The notes under the pieces: model-generated
What the model was told of the DNA's origin: nothing
The model's input: only the letters and a program-made list of their open reading frames with translations
Database searches by the model: none
Shown here: positions 7,146-15,239 of the stretch, in pieces
Layout: every line of letters starts with the position of its first letter
Numbering within the stretch: position 1 is the first letter of the stretch
NCBI GenBank assembly: GCA_031548365.1
Contig: JAVBRD010000021.1
Coordinates: forward strand, 1-26,198
Direction: 5' to 3'
Source of the DNA: JAVBRD01 sp031548365
GTDB lineage: Bacteria; Bacillota; Clostridia; Christensenellales; UBA1750
Length of the DNA: 26,198 nt
Translations under genes and position numbers: made by a program

Positions 7146-8996
7146 CTACTTGCTCATGCGTGTGAAGCAGGATTGGGTGGCGGCGACGCAGTCCTTAAGA
7201 CCCATCTTGTCAAGGGTGGAGACGTAGCTGTTCCAAGCGCCGTCGTTGTTGATGTCCAGGGTTCCGACGACGAACTGCGCCCAGGATTCCTCAACGTAGA
7301 GCTTGATTTCGGCGTAAACGGTGTTGATGATTTCCTGCTCTGCCTTGTTGTAGATCAGGCCGGCGACGATCAGGCTCTCATCACGGAGCTCCATGGCTTC
7401 CTCAAGCTGTTTGCGGGCATAGAACTCGTTGACGTACGCGGCGATTTCGCGCTCGGACTCCGGGAACTTCACGCCGAAGGTGTTCTGGGTTTCCTCGGTC
7501 ATGACGTTGGGTCCGACCTGTCCCCACCAGGTTTCCTGAGTGGTGCCCCAGGAGGAAGAGGAGAAGAAACGTGTGCCGACCCGGGGCTTGGCGCCCGCTC
7601 CGTAGAACTGCTCAAGCAGGTTGCCGCCCGGATAGGTCTTCCAGAACTCGATGAGTTGAGCCTCGGCCTTGGCGCTGTCGATCTTTTCCCACTCTTTGCC
7701 TTCCACGCCGTAGCGGGTAATGACGGAGCAGTCGGCACCGGTCATGTAGTCAAGCCACATGTAGGCGGCTTCGGGGGTCTTGCAATTCTTGGTGATGACG
7801 GCGGAAATGCCGGGCAGCGCTGGGTCGATGGAAGTCATGGTCTTGCCTGTGGCGGAGTTGGTCAGCTGCTCGATGCGGTCGTAGTTATAGCGATCCATAT
7901 CGTCGGCTGCCATGTTGGAGGTCGAGATACGGGTATACGCGCCGTAGAGCTGCGGATCAGCGGAGCACACGGCGGTCATGGCCGCCTGATCCTGCGTGAA
8001 GTGCGCGGGATCAATCAGGCCCTCTTTGTACAGCGTGGCCGCGTACTTGAGGCCCTCACGCCACTCATCTTTGATGAAGGCGGCGCTGATGGTGCCGTTG
8101 TCGTTGTTCCAGTACTCGTTTCGGGTGTAGACAAAGGGCGTCATCAGGAATTTGCGGAGGTTGGAGACCGAGTCTTTATAACCGGAAAGCGGGATTTCGT
8201 CGTTTTTCCCGTTTTTGTTCAGATCGGTCGCCTTGAAAGTTTTGAGCGTCGAGAGGAAATCATCCGTCGTGGACGGGATGGGCAGTTTGAGCTCCTGCAG
8301 CCACGGACGGTAGATGTTGATGCGCGAGCTGGAGTACTGGTTGTTCTGGGTGTTGTTGAAAGAGTACGCACCGTAGATTTCACCGTCGTAGCTGGTGATA
8401 TACTTCATGATGTACTCTTTGGAAAGGTCTTTGCTCTGCTGGATGGTTTCGTTGCCCCAGTAGAACAGTTCGTTGTAATACTTGGTCAGCGGGACGATCA
8501 TCTTGGCTTCCGCCCAAGGCATGATCTGCTGCTGGTTGAGACCACGAACGATGACATCCGGCAGATCAGAACCACCGGCGGCGATCATGAGTTCAATTTT
8601 CTGAAGATACTCGGCATCCGGGAAGAGCGTGAACTCGAAATCAAGGCCGGTCTTCTCTTCCATGAAAGTGGTCTGATAAACGGTGTTCCAATCCTTGACG
8701 TGCTGGCCCTGCGGAACGCCGACCTTGATCACGGTCTTGGCATTGACGATCGGGAGAACGCCGGGATCGTTATAGGGCTTGGTGTTATTGGGGGGCAGGG
8801 GCGTAGCGTTGGCCGCAGGCGCAGGGGTCGCCGCGGCGGGGGCAGGGGTAGCAGCCGCAGGTGCGGCAGTCGGGGCGGCGGGGGCGGGTGCGGCGGGAGC
8901 CGGCGTCGGCGCGGGCGCTGCGGTGCAGCCAACGACCATGGATGCGAGCATCACGATGGCCAGGACGCACAGAAGCGCGCGTTTGAGGTTTTGCAT
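7146..8996 (-). CDS. Extracellular solute-binding lipoprotein of a carbohydrate ABC importer
   Basis: Product of 616 residues. It has a lipoprotein signal with lipobox MVVGC (Cys near residue 24), so the mature protein should be anchored to the outer face of the membrane. Residues about 25-66 are a repetitive Ala-Pro-Thr linker. The rest is a large family-1-like binding domain, with segments such as GLDFEFTLFPDAEYLQKIELMI and a calcium-loop-like DLNKNGKNDEIPLSGY, as in LipO/LplA-type proteins. The start is ATG 8996 behind AAGGAGTG, with its own promoter. It is first in the operon with the two permeases downstream. The length suits the LplA-like class, larger than the common 400-450 residue sugar-binding proteins. 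The ligand is unknown. Confidence 0.93.
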   Translation of the reverse strand: MQNLKRALLCVLAIVMLASMVVGCTAAPAPTPAPAAPAPAAPTAAPAAATPAPAAATPAPAANATPLPPNNTKPYNDPGVLPIVNAKTVIKVGVPQGQHVKDWNTVYQTTFMEEKTGLDFEFTLFPDAEYLQKIELMIAAGGSDLPDVIVRGLNQQQIMPWAEAKMIVPLTKYYNELFYWGNETIQQSKDLSKEYIMKYITSYDGEIYGAYSFNNTQNNQYSSSRINIYRPWLQELKLPIPSTTDDFLSTLKTFKATDLNKNGKNDEIPLSGYKDSVSNLRKFLMTPFVYTRNEYWNNDNGTISAAFIKDEWREGLKYAATLYKEGLIDPAHFTQDQAAMTAVCSADPQLYGAYTRISTSNMAADDMDRYNYDRIEQLTNSATGKTMTSIDPALPGISAVITKNCKTPEAAYMWLDYMTGADCSVITRYGVEGKEWEKIDSAKAEAQLIEFWKTYPGGNLLEQFYGAGAKPRVGTRFFSSSSWGTTQETWWGQVGPNVMTEETQNTFGVKFPESEREIAAYVNEFYARKQLEEAMELRDESLIVAGLIYNKAEQEIINTVYAEIKLYVEESWAQFVVGTLDINNDGAWNSYVSTLDKMGLKDCVAATQSCFTRMSK

Positions 8997-9035
8997 AGTC
9001 CCACTCCTTTTTTGTGTACAGGTTACCTATAAGTG

Positions 9036-9063
9036 ATTTTATCACATTATCTGTTTTTGACAA
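9036..9063 (-). promoter_or_regulatory. Promoter of the sugar importer operon, with palindrome at the -10
   Basis: On the minus strand, TTGTCA (9063-9058), a 16-base spacer and TAAAAT (9041-9036) form a plausible vegetative promoter about 40 bases before the start codon. The -10 lies inside the inverted repeat GTGAT-AAA-ATCAC (9033-9045), which could be a repressor operator. No regulator gene is adjacent. Confidence 0.6.
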
Positions 9064-9112
9064 GTCCAAAATAACTCCGCCAAATCCAGAGTGTTTTCTT
9101 GCATCATTACCT

Positions 9113-10717
9113 CTAATAAACCAAAGCTCCCAGTTTGGCCAGCACCGCCTCCGCGCAACGAATACCGTCGACCGCCGCCGAAACGATGCCTCCGGCATAA
9201 CCTGCGCCCTCTCCGCAGGGGAAGAGACCTCTCGCGCCAATGGATTGCATGTCCTCACCGCGCAGCACACGCACCGGAGACGATGACCGCGTTTCGGGCG
9301 CTGTCAGCACCGCGTCAACGCGTGAAAAGCCGCGAAGCCGTCTTTCCATGTCGGCAAGCGCAACGCGCATGCCTTGGATCACAAACGGCGGCAGACACGC
9401 GGCAAGGTCGCAAGGCGTCACGCCGGGCGTGTATGTCGGCACGATCCCACCCAGCCGCGTGGTAGGCGTCCCCCTCAAAAAGTCGCCGACCAGCTGAGCG
9501 GGCGCGCGATAGCCGCCGATGGCATAGGCCGCGCGCTCGATCGACCGCTGAAAGCGCACACCCGCGAGCGGATCCTCGCCGAAATCGTCGGGAGTTACGC
9601 CCACGAGAAGCGCGCTGTTGGCGTTTTGGCCATCCCGCGCGTGGCGGCTCATGCCGTTTGTGACCACGGAGCCCGCCTCACTCGCCGCCGCGACAACCGA
9701 CCCTCCCGGACACATGCAGAACGTATACACGCCTCGGCCGCCAGTAAGCCGCGTGCTCATTTTGTACTCAGCGGCAGGCAGGCGGCCCGCCATCCGGCCA
9801 TACTGCGCGCGGTCGATATCGGTCTGAGCGTGCTCAATGCGCGCGCCCACCGAAAACGCCTTTGCCGCCATGGGCACTCCGCGCGAAGAGAGCATCTCAA
9901 ACGTATCGCGCGCGCTGTGACCGCAGGCGAGAATGAGCGAGGCGCAGTCGATGGTCCTTGTGCCGCTCGGTCCTGCGACAACCGCGCCATGAAGCACGCC
10001 ATTCTCGATGAGCACATCCGTCAAACGGCTTTCAAACCGAACCTCACCACCCAGACGGATGATCTCATCGCGCAGCCCGCGCACAACGGTCTTGAGGCGG
10101 TCGGTGCCGATGTGCGGCTTGGCGAGGTACAGAATTTCTTCGGGTGCCCCCGCCTGGGCAAACGCGTCCAGTACAGCTTGTATGCGCTCGTCCTTTGTGC
10201 CTGTGGTCAGCTTACCGTCGGAAAACGTGCCCGCGCCGCCCTCACCGAACTGAACGTTAGATTCCACGTCAAGAGGGCCGCCTGAGAAGAACGCGTCGAC
10301 ATCACGCGACCTTTTCTCAACTTCGCGCCCGCGTTCAATGAGCAGGGGCGGAACGCCCGCGCGCGCGAGCGTGAGCGCGGCGAACAGCCCCGCGGGGCCG
10401 GAGCCCACGACGAGGGGCCGCCCGGGACTGAGCCCCGCGGGAATAACCGGAGGTGAGTAAATGTACTGACGATAGACTGCGGCGTGCGGCCATTGCATCC
10501 CGGCCAGCACGGCATCCTCGACGCCGTCGACCTCGACCAAAATCGAGCAAATAAAATGGATGTCATCCTTACGCCGCGCATCAAGCGATTTTTTCAAAAG
10601 GCGGCACGCACGCACGCTGCCATCGGGCAGACCCGCCACGCGGGCGGCCGCGAGGCGAAGCGCCGATTCGGAAAAGTCGGCGTCAGGGGAAAAGCGAATC
10701 TGCGAAAGCTCAATCAA
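9113..10717 (-). CDS. NAD(P)/FAD-dependent oxidoreductase, COG2509 family
   Basis: Product of 534 residues. An N-terminal segment (about 1-95) precedes a Rossmann FAD-binding motif, VGSGPAGLFAAL at 104-115. The GGAGTFSDGKLTTGTK motif typical of the COG2509 'FAD-dependent dehydrogenase' family follows, and the protein ends in the FAD-contacting FPCGEGAGYAGGI. The reaction is not established for this family. The start is TTG 10717, seven bases after AAAGGAGG; it overlaps the upstream TGA stop as TTGA, so the two genes are translationally coupled. No clear terminator follows, and the sugar importer promoter begins about 50 bases downstream. Confidence 0.9.
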   Translation of the reverse strand: MIELSQIRFSPDADFSESALRLAAARVAGLPDGSVRACRLLKKSLDARRKDDIHFICSILVEVDGVEDAVLAGMQWPHAAVYRQYIYSPPVIPAGLSPGRPLVVGSGPAGLFAALTLARAGVPPLLIERGREVEKRSRDVDAFFSGGPLDVESNVQFGEGGAGTFSDGKLTTGTKDERIQAVLDAFAQAGAPEEILYLAKPHIGTDRLKTVVRGLRDEIIRLGGEVRFESRLTDVLIENGVLHGAVVAGPSGTRTIDCASLILACGHSARDTFEMLSSRGVPMAAKAFSVGARIEHAQTDIDRAQYGRMAGRLPAAEYKMSTRLTGGRGVYTFCMCPGGSVVAAASEAGSVVTNGMSRHARDGQNANSALLVGVTPDDFGEDPLAGVRFQRSIERAAYAIGGYRAPAQLVGDFLRGTPTTRLGGIVPTYTPGVTPCDLAACLPPFVIQGMRVALADMERRLRGFSRVDAVLTAPETRSSSPVRVLRGEDMQSIGARGLFPCGEGAGYAGGIVSAAVDGIRCAEAVLAKLGALVY

Positions 10718-11940
10718 GCGATGGCCTCCTTTGCGGCACTTGCCCCCGCGAGATGGCCAGACGACCACGCCCACTGCAGATTAAAACCCCCACAATCGCC
10801 ATCGACATCTAGAATCTCACCGCACGCGTACAGGCCGGGGATCAATCGCGACTCAAGCGTCGCCGGATCAAACTGCGCCGTGTCCGCGCCACCCGCCGTC
10901 ACTTGCGCCTGAGCAAAACCGTTGACGCCCGCGACACGCAGAGGCAGGCACAGGATGAGATCGCGCACGCGCGCAATCTCATCCACCGTCAGCGTCGCGA
11001 CCGCGCGCGTCAGCTCCAAGCCAGCGTGCTTGACGACCGCCTGACCCAGCCTCTTGCTCAGCAGCCCGCTCAAATACTCGTCACACATGCGTGCGGGGAA
11101 GCGATCCTTCCGGAAGCACAGCTCCTTTTCAAGAGCCCGCGCGTCCATTTCGGGTGCGAGGTTGAGCTCCACGCGCATGTCCGCGTCCCTGCCGGCTGAA
11201 AACACACGCGACAGATGCAAGATGGCCGGCCCGGACAAGCCGTAATCCGTGAAGAGAATTTCGTCGGTCACTTCGCGAACGGGTCGCTCCGCGATTACAG
11301 CGCGCGCGCCCGCGACGAGCCTGATGCCCGAAAGCGGGCGTGCAAACGACGGCTCCGCCCGGATTTGAACGATGGCTGGCGAGAGATGCGTGATGCGGTG
11401 CCCGAGTTTTTCGAGCATCGCGTATCCCCCGCGCGCCTTTTCGCTGCCCACACCCGCGACACCGCCCGTCGCGACAATCAGCCTGTCGCACACGCGAAAG
11501 CCGCCGTTTACGAAAAGCGACAAACGACCGCCATCTAGCTGCACATCATCGACAGCCGCGGCGCACACGAGCTCGACGCCCAGCGCCTCCGCCTCGAAGC
11601 GCAGCGCGTCGAGCACAGAGGAGGCCTGCCCTGACGCGGGGTACATCCGCCCGTCCTCCTCGCGCGCGGGCACGCCGATATCGGCGAAAAAGCGAAGCGT
11701 ATCCGGCAACGACAGGTGTGTGAGCACCCGGCTAATAAAACCCGAATTCGCGCCGTGATATCTGGCCGTCTCAATTCGCACGTTGGTCAGGTTGCAGCGC
11801 CCGTTACCCGTGAGCAGGATTTTTTTCCCGACGCGGGTGTTTTGCTCATAAATCACGACCCGCGCCGATGGGTTCCCGCGCGCGGCGGCGATGGCTGCGG
11901 TGAGCCCGGAGGCCCCGCCTCCGACGATGGCTATATTCAT
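10714..11940 (-). CDS. HI0933/YhiN-family flavoprotein (NAD(P)/FAD-dependent oxidoreductase)
   Basis: Product of 408 residues beginning with a dinucleotide-binding fold, IVGGGASGLTAAIAA at 5-19. The family hallmark GKKILLTGNGRCNLTN follows near residue 40, and the C-terminal FAD site reads LYACGEILDVDGDCGGFNLQ. This matches the HI0933-like (COG2081) family, whose members bind FAD but have no settled substrate. The start is ATG 11940 behind GGAGGTG. Its last codons overlap the TTG start of the COG2509 gene and carry that gene's ribosome binding site. Pairing of these two flavoproteins suggests a shared redox role, which is inference. Confidence 0.92.
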   Translation of the reverse strand: MNIAIVGGGASGLTAAIAAARGNPSARVVIYEQNTRVGKKILLTGNGRCNLTNVRIETARYHGANSGFISRVLTHLSLPDTLRFFADIGVPAREEDGRMYPASGQASSVLDALRFEAEALGVELVCAAAVDDVQLDGGRLSLFVNGGFRVCDRLIVATGGVAGVGSEKARGGYAMLEKLGHRITHLSPAIVQIRAEPSFARPLSGIRLVAGARAVIAERPVREVTDEILFTDYGLSGPAILHLSRVFSAGRDADMRVELNLAPEMDARALEKELCFRKDRFPARMCDEYLSGLLSKRLGQAVVKHAGLELTRAVATLTVDEIARVRDLILCLPLRVAGVNGFAQAQVTAGGADTAQFDPATLESRLIPGLYACGEILDVDGDCGGFNLQWAWSSGHLAGASAAKEAIA

Positions 11941-11983
11941 GTCGCACCTCCGACGGCATTTAAGGCCGCCACAAAATAACATT

Positions 11984-12009
11984 GGCGCGGACGCCTTCGC
12001 ATCCGCGCC
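11984..12009 (-). terminator. Terminator after the nhaC-like gene
   Basis: GGCGCGGATGC (12009-11999) and GCGTCCGCGCC (11994-11984) form a strong 11-bp GC-rich stem with one G-T pair and a GAAG loop on the minus strand. AATGTTATTTT follows. It lies 24 bases after the antiporter stop and before the HI0933-type gene. Confidence 0.75.
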
Positions 12010-12032
12010 GGGAAGAGCAGTCGCCCGCCCGC

Positions 12033-13583
12033 TTACGCGCCCTGGGAAGCCTGCGGCACCGGCCTTGACTTGCTGAGCGCACGCATGAACACAAACGCGA
12101 GCGCGAGGCACGCGAGCGCGGCGAGGAGCGTCAAAAAGACATTGTTGGTCAGCCCCGCCACGATGTAGCCCACCAGGCAGCACCCCGCGACCGTGATCGC
12201 GTACGGCATCTGCGTGGCCACATGGTCGATGTGGTTACACCCCGCGCCGGTAGACGAGAGAATGGTCGTATCCGAGATGGGCGAGCAATGATCGCCAAAG
12301 ACCGCGCCGGCAAGCGTGGCCGAGAGCGAAACGATGATTAGGTCGGGAGCGACGTTCTGGCAGATGATCGCGATGATCGGGATAAGGATGCCGAACGTCC
12401 CCCACGACGTCCCCGTTGAAAAGCTCAGGAAACACGCGACGAGAAATGCGATGGCCGGAATGAGCGCGACCGGCATGTTGCTCGTTTCGACAAGGTTGCC
12501 CACGTACGCGCCTGTGTTGAGCAGGTCGCGGCATACGCCGCTGATCGCCCACGCGAGCACAAGGATGATGAACGCAGGAACCATGGATTTCACGCCCGTG
12601 ACGATGCTCTCCATAAAATCCTTGTAGCCGATCACCTTTCGCGGCACAAACAACGCGAACGAAACGAGGAGAGCGATCAATCCGCCGAGTGCGAGCGACG
12701 CGCCCGCGTCGGTGTCGCCGAAGCCCTGCGCGATGGTCTTTCCGCCTTCAAAGTACCCGCCGAAGAGCAGCATGGAGAAGACGCAAGCCACAATGAGCGA
12801 GACGATGGGGATGATCAGGTCGATCACTCTCCCGCGCGCGGACGGCACGATGGACGCGAGCTCGTCATCAACCGCCTTTTCGTTGTTTGAGTGAAGATCG
12901 CCCGTTGCATGGGCGTTTTCTTCGTGCCTGCGCATCGGCCCGAAATCAAGCTTTGTGACCGAGAGGACGATGACCATGATGATCGTCAGGATGGCATACA
13001 GATTAAAGGGGATCGCGCGGACGAACGCGTCCATGCCGTTGAGGCCCGTGCCCTCCATTTGGGAAATGACCGAAGCCGCCCAAGAGGAAATGGGCGCGAT
13101 GATGCACACGGGCGCAGCGGTCGCGTCGATGATGTATGCAAGTTTCGCGCGCGAGACCCTCTGTCTGTCCGTCACCGGGCGCATGACCGTACCCACCGTC
13201 AGGCAGTTAAAATAGTCGTCCACGAAAATCAGCATGCCCAGCGCGCTGGTCGCCAACAAAGAACCCGAACGGCTCTTGATGCGCCGAGCCGCCCAATCGC
13301 CGTACGCCTTGGAACCTCCCGCGCGCGTAATCACCGCGACGAGCGCGCCCAGCAGCGCAAGGAAAATGATGATTGAGGCGTTTCCGCCGATCTTTTCGGC
13401 CATCAGGCCTGTCGTCACCGTGAAGATATCAACGAACCCGCCGTGGGAGGCGAGCGCGTAGATGATGGTCCCCGAAAAAATGCCGATCAGAAGGGATGCG
13501 ATGACCTCCTTGGTCAGCAAGGCGAGCGCGATTGCGATCAGCGGCGGGACGACCGACCAGAAACCGACGTCGACGGGCTCCAC
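12033..13583 (-). CDS. Na+/H+ antiporter, NhaC family
   Basis: Product of 516 residues with about eleven or twelve predicted membrane segments. It exchanges cytoplasmic Na+ for protons, or transports a related substrate, in the cell membrane. The NhaC signature regions are visible: FVDDYFNCLTVGTVMRPV after the third to fourth membrane segment, DATAAPVCIIAPISSWAA in the middle, and FSTGTSWGTFGILIPI with VFGDHCSPISDTT in the C-terminal half. Some members of this group carry organic acids or amino acids, so the substrate is not certain. The start is GTG 13583, six bases after GGGGGA. It is transcribed alone from a probable promoter at 13614-13642 and ends before a strong hairpin. Confidence 0.92.
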   Translation of the reverse strand: MEPVDVGFWSVVPPLIAIALALLTKEVIASLLIGIFSGTIIYALASHGGFVDIFTVTTGLMAEKIGGNASIIIFLALLGALVAVITRAGGSKAYGDWAARRIKSRSGSLLATSALGMLIFVDDYFNCLTVGTVMRPVTDRQRVSRAKLAYIIDATAAPVCIIAPISSWAASVISQMEGTGLNGMDAFVRAIPFNLYAILTIIMVIVLSVTKLDFGPMRRHEENAHATGDLHSNNEKAVDDELASIVPSARGRVIDLIIPIVSLIVACVFSMLLFGGYFEGGKTIAQGFGDTDAGASLALGGLIALLVSFALFVPRKVIGYKDFMESIVTGVKSMVPAFIILVLAWAISGVCRDLLNTGAYVGNLVETSNMPVALIPAIAFLVACFLSFSTGTSWGTFGILIPIIAIICQNVAPDLIIVSLSATLAGAVFGDHCSPISDTTILSSTGAGCNHIDHVATQMPYAITVAGCCLVGYIVAGLTNNVFLTLLAALACLALAFVFMRALSKSRPVPQASQGA

Positions 13584-13608
13584 AGCAATTCCCCCTGTCT
13601 TTCGTATG

Positions 13609-13642
13609 TGTGAAGTTTATCTCACAATCGCCGCAAAATCAA
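13609..13642 (-). promoter_or_regulatory. Candidate promoter and operator of the nhaC-like gene
   Basis: On the minus strand, TTGATT (13642-13637), a 17-base spacer and TAAACT (13619-13614) make a fair vegetative promoter. The inverted repeat TGTGA (13609-13613) with TCACA (13622-13626) brackets the -10, which would suit a repressor. The boxes are imperfect, so this is a suggestion. The rest of the 234-base gap to tetR shows no other clear element. Confidence 0.45.
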
Positions 13643-13817
13643 CAGGAAACGACACAGAACTTCGGCTCGTACCCTCAGGGACCCCATCGCACTTTTGTTG
13701 ATGTTACAAACGGAAGGAAGCATCTATACGCCGGAAAAGCGGACGACACGCTCACTCACCACTGCGCCACTCCGGGCGGTAACCGCAAGCAAGCTTCAAC
13801 GCGTAAACAGCGAACGG

Positions 13818-14423
13818 CTACGCGCGCCGGTCTTTTTCGTCCGCGCCGGGCGGCATGCCCATGAGACCATAGAGGAACAGGTGGTACAGCCCCTCAATGT
13901 TTTCTCTGCGGATCATGTCCTGCTGGGTGATCACTTTTTGCCACATGGTGACGTACGCGACCGCGAGTTCAATCGAAACGCCTGTGGGCAGCGAACCCTC
14001 GCGCTCCGCCTGAGTGAAAAGATCGACGTAAAACGTGCGGACTCGCTCTCGTAGAAAATCGGCGATCAACGACTGGATCACGGGGTCGTCCCAACGCATC
14101 TCGTTGTACAGCCAATCGCCGATTTTCAGCTGCTCCTCCCTTTTGAAAAGCAGCATGCGCCCCATTTTCACGGTGTACGGCACATCGGCGGAAATCATCG
14201 CCTCAAAACGCGGCATGACGGTGTCCATGAAACGATGAATCGTCTCGCGCGTCAGAGCCAGTTTGTCTCCAAAGTACTTAAAAAGCGTCACCTGAGACAC
14301 GCCCGCGCATTTAGCAATTTCGGATACGGTCGTTGAGGCGTAGCCTTTTTCGTTGAACAACCGGAATGCCGCGTCCAAAATGGCGTTGCGTTTGGCTTGC
14401 GCGCGGCGTTCGTGCCCGTTCAT
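13818..14423 (-). CDS. TetR/AcrR-family transcriptional repressor
   Basis: Product of 201 residues. The N-terminal helix-turn-helix spans about residues 9-55: an AILDAAFRLFNEKGYASTTV stretch, then IAKCAGVSQVTLFKYFGDK, the classic TetR pattern. The C-terminal ligand-binding part is unassigned. The start is ATG 14423 behind GGGGTGA; longer upstream in-frame starts lack a ribosome binding site. It is divergent from an ABC efflux operon and the shared gap contains a palindrome, so it most likely represses both itself and the transporter until an inducer binds. It carries no effector clue. Confidence 0.93.
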   Translation of the reverse strand: MNGHERRAQAKRNAILDAAFRLFNEKGYASTTVSEIAKCAGVSQVTLFKYFGDKLALTRETIHRFMDTVMPRFEAMISADVPYTVKMGRMLLFKREEQLKIGDWLYNEMRWDDPVIQSLIADFLRERVRTFYVDLFTQAEREGSLPTGVSIELAVAYVTMWQKVITQQDMIRRENIEGLYHLFLYGLMGMPPGADEKDRRA

Positions 14424-14439
14424 CAAATCACCCCAGAAA

Positions 14440-14479
14440 ATCATACCATCATTGTGAACTATTTTCAATGTTCAGTTCA
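14440..14479. promoter_or_regulatory. tetR promoter with overlapping candidate TetR operator
   Basis: For tetR on the minus strand: TTGAAA (14468-14463), a 17-base spacer and TATGAT (14445-14440). The 20-base palindrome TGAAC...GTTCA (14455-14474) covers this -35 and spacer, and a second GTTCA (14475-14479) follows directly. The palindrome ends eight bases before the -35 of the divergent promoter. A bound TetR dimer could therefore act on both promoters. Confidence 0.6.
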
Positions 14480-14486
14480 TAAATAT

Positions 14487-14515
14487 TTGACATCAGTACA
14501 CCCAAGATTTATAAT
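14487..14515 (+). promoter_or_regulatory. Consensus promoter of the ABC efflux operon
   Basis: TTGACA (14487-14492), a 17-base spacer and TATAAT (14510-14515) match the vegetative consensus exactly. It lies 28 bases before the ATPase start. So strong a promoter next to a palindrome and a divergent tetR gene suggests that repression sets expression. Confidence 0.9.
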
Positions 14516-14543
14516 GGCACCAACAATGGACGCGGAGGGCGAC

Positions 14544-15239
14544 ATGATTCGCGGAGAAGCTGTCACAAAAGAATACAAAACCGGCGAGGTGCTGGTCAGG
14601 GCGCTTCGCGGGGTGAACTTTGAGCTGCGCGACGGCGAGTTTGTCGTCATCCTCGGTCCGAGCGGCTCGGGTAAAAGCACGCTGCTCAACCTGATTGGCG
14701 GGCTGGATACGGTCACATCGGGCCGGCTTTTCTGGAACAATATTGAACTGACAAAAACGGGCGAGCGGGCGCTGACCCGCTACCGCAGGCAGACGGTGGG
14801 CTTTGTGTTCCAGTTCTACAACCTCGTGCCCAACCTGACGGCGCGTGAAAACATACGGCTTGCGGCGGACATCGCGGACAAACCATTCTCAGTTGATCAA
14901 GTGATGCGCGATGTGGACATGGCCGACCGCGCGTCCCACTTCCCATCCCAGCTCTCCGGCGGACAGCAGCAACGCGTCGCGATCGCGCGCGCGGTGGTAA
15001 AAAACCCAGAATTTTTGCTGTGTGACGAGCCGACCGGCGCGCTCGACGTCTCCACCGGCATCGGCGTGCTCAAAGTCCTCAAACGTTTCAATGAAGAATA
15101 CAAAAAAACCGTATGCGTGATCACACACAACGCGGCCATCGCGATGATGGCCAACCGCGTGCTCGTGATGCGTGACGGGCAAATCGTCTCACAGGACGAG
15201 AACCCGTTCCCCGTTTCCCCTGAGGAGGTGCAGTGGTAG
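14544..15239 (+). CDS. ABC transporter ATP-binding protein (MacB/LolD type)
   Basis: Product of 231 residues, the nucleotide-binding subunit that powers the adjoining permease. Walker A GPSGSGKST is at 38-46, the Q-loop FVFQFYN around 87-93, the signature LSGGQQQRVAIARA at 137-150, Walker B FLLCDEPTGALD at 157-168, and the switch histidine in VITHNA. The FYNLVPNLTARENI and LCDEPTGALD wording is typical of the LolD/MacB/FtsE group that works with FtsX-like permeases. The start is ATG 14544 behind GGAGGG; an in-frame upstream ATG lies in the -10 region. Its stop overlaps the permease start. Confidence 0.96.
   Translation: MIRGEAVTKEYKTGEVLVRALRGVNFELRDGEFVVILGPSGSGKSTLLNLIGGLDTVTSGRLFWNNIELTKTGERALTRYRRQTVGFVFQFYNLVPNLTARENIRLAADIADKPFSVDQVMRDVDMADRASHFPSQLSGGQQQRVAIARAVVKNPEFLLCDEPTGALDVSTGIGVLKVLKRFNEEYKKTVCVITHNAAIAMMANRVLVMRDGQIVSQDENPFPVSPEEVQW

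Noticed and set aside
7173..9032. 619-codon open frame on the plus strand opposite the sugar-binding protein gene
   Set aside because: It is the antisense of a well-supported lipoprotein gene; the Gly/Arg/Val-rich product has no family resemblance and comes from the GC-rich codon pattern.
5000..13600. Possible phage defence or biosynthetic cluster
   Set aside because: The genes here are transport, redox and antiporter functions with independent promoters and terminators; no nuclease, toxin, synthase or repeat array is present.
13739..13783. Minus-strand stretch GGAGTGGCGCAGTGGTGAG, resembling a tRNA D-arm
   Set aside because: No acceptor pairing, anticodon arm or T-arm (GGTTCGA) follows at the right distance.
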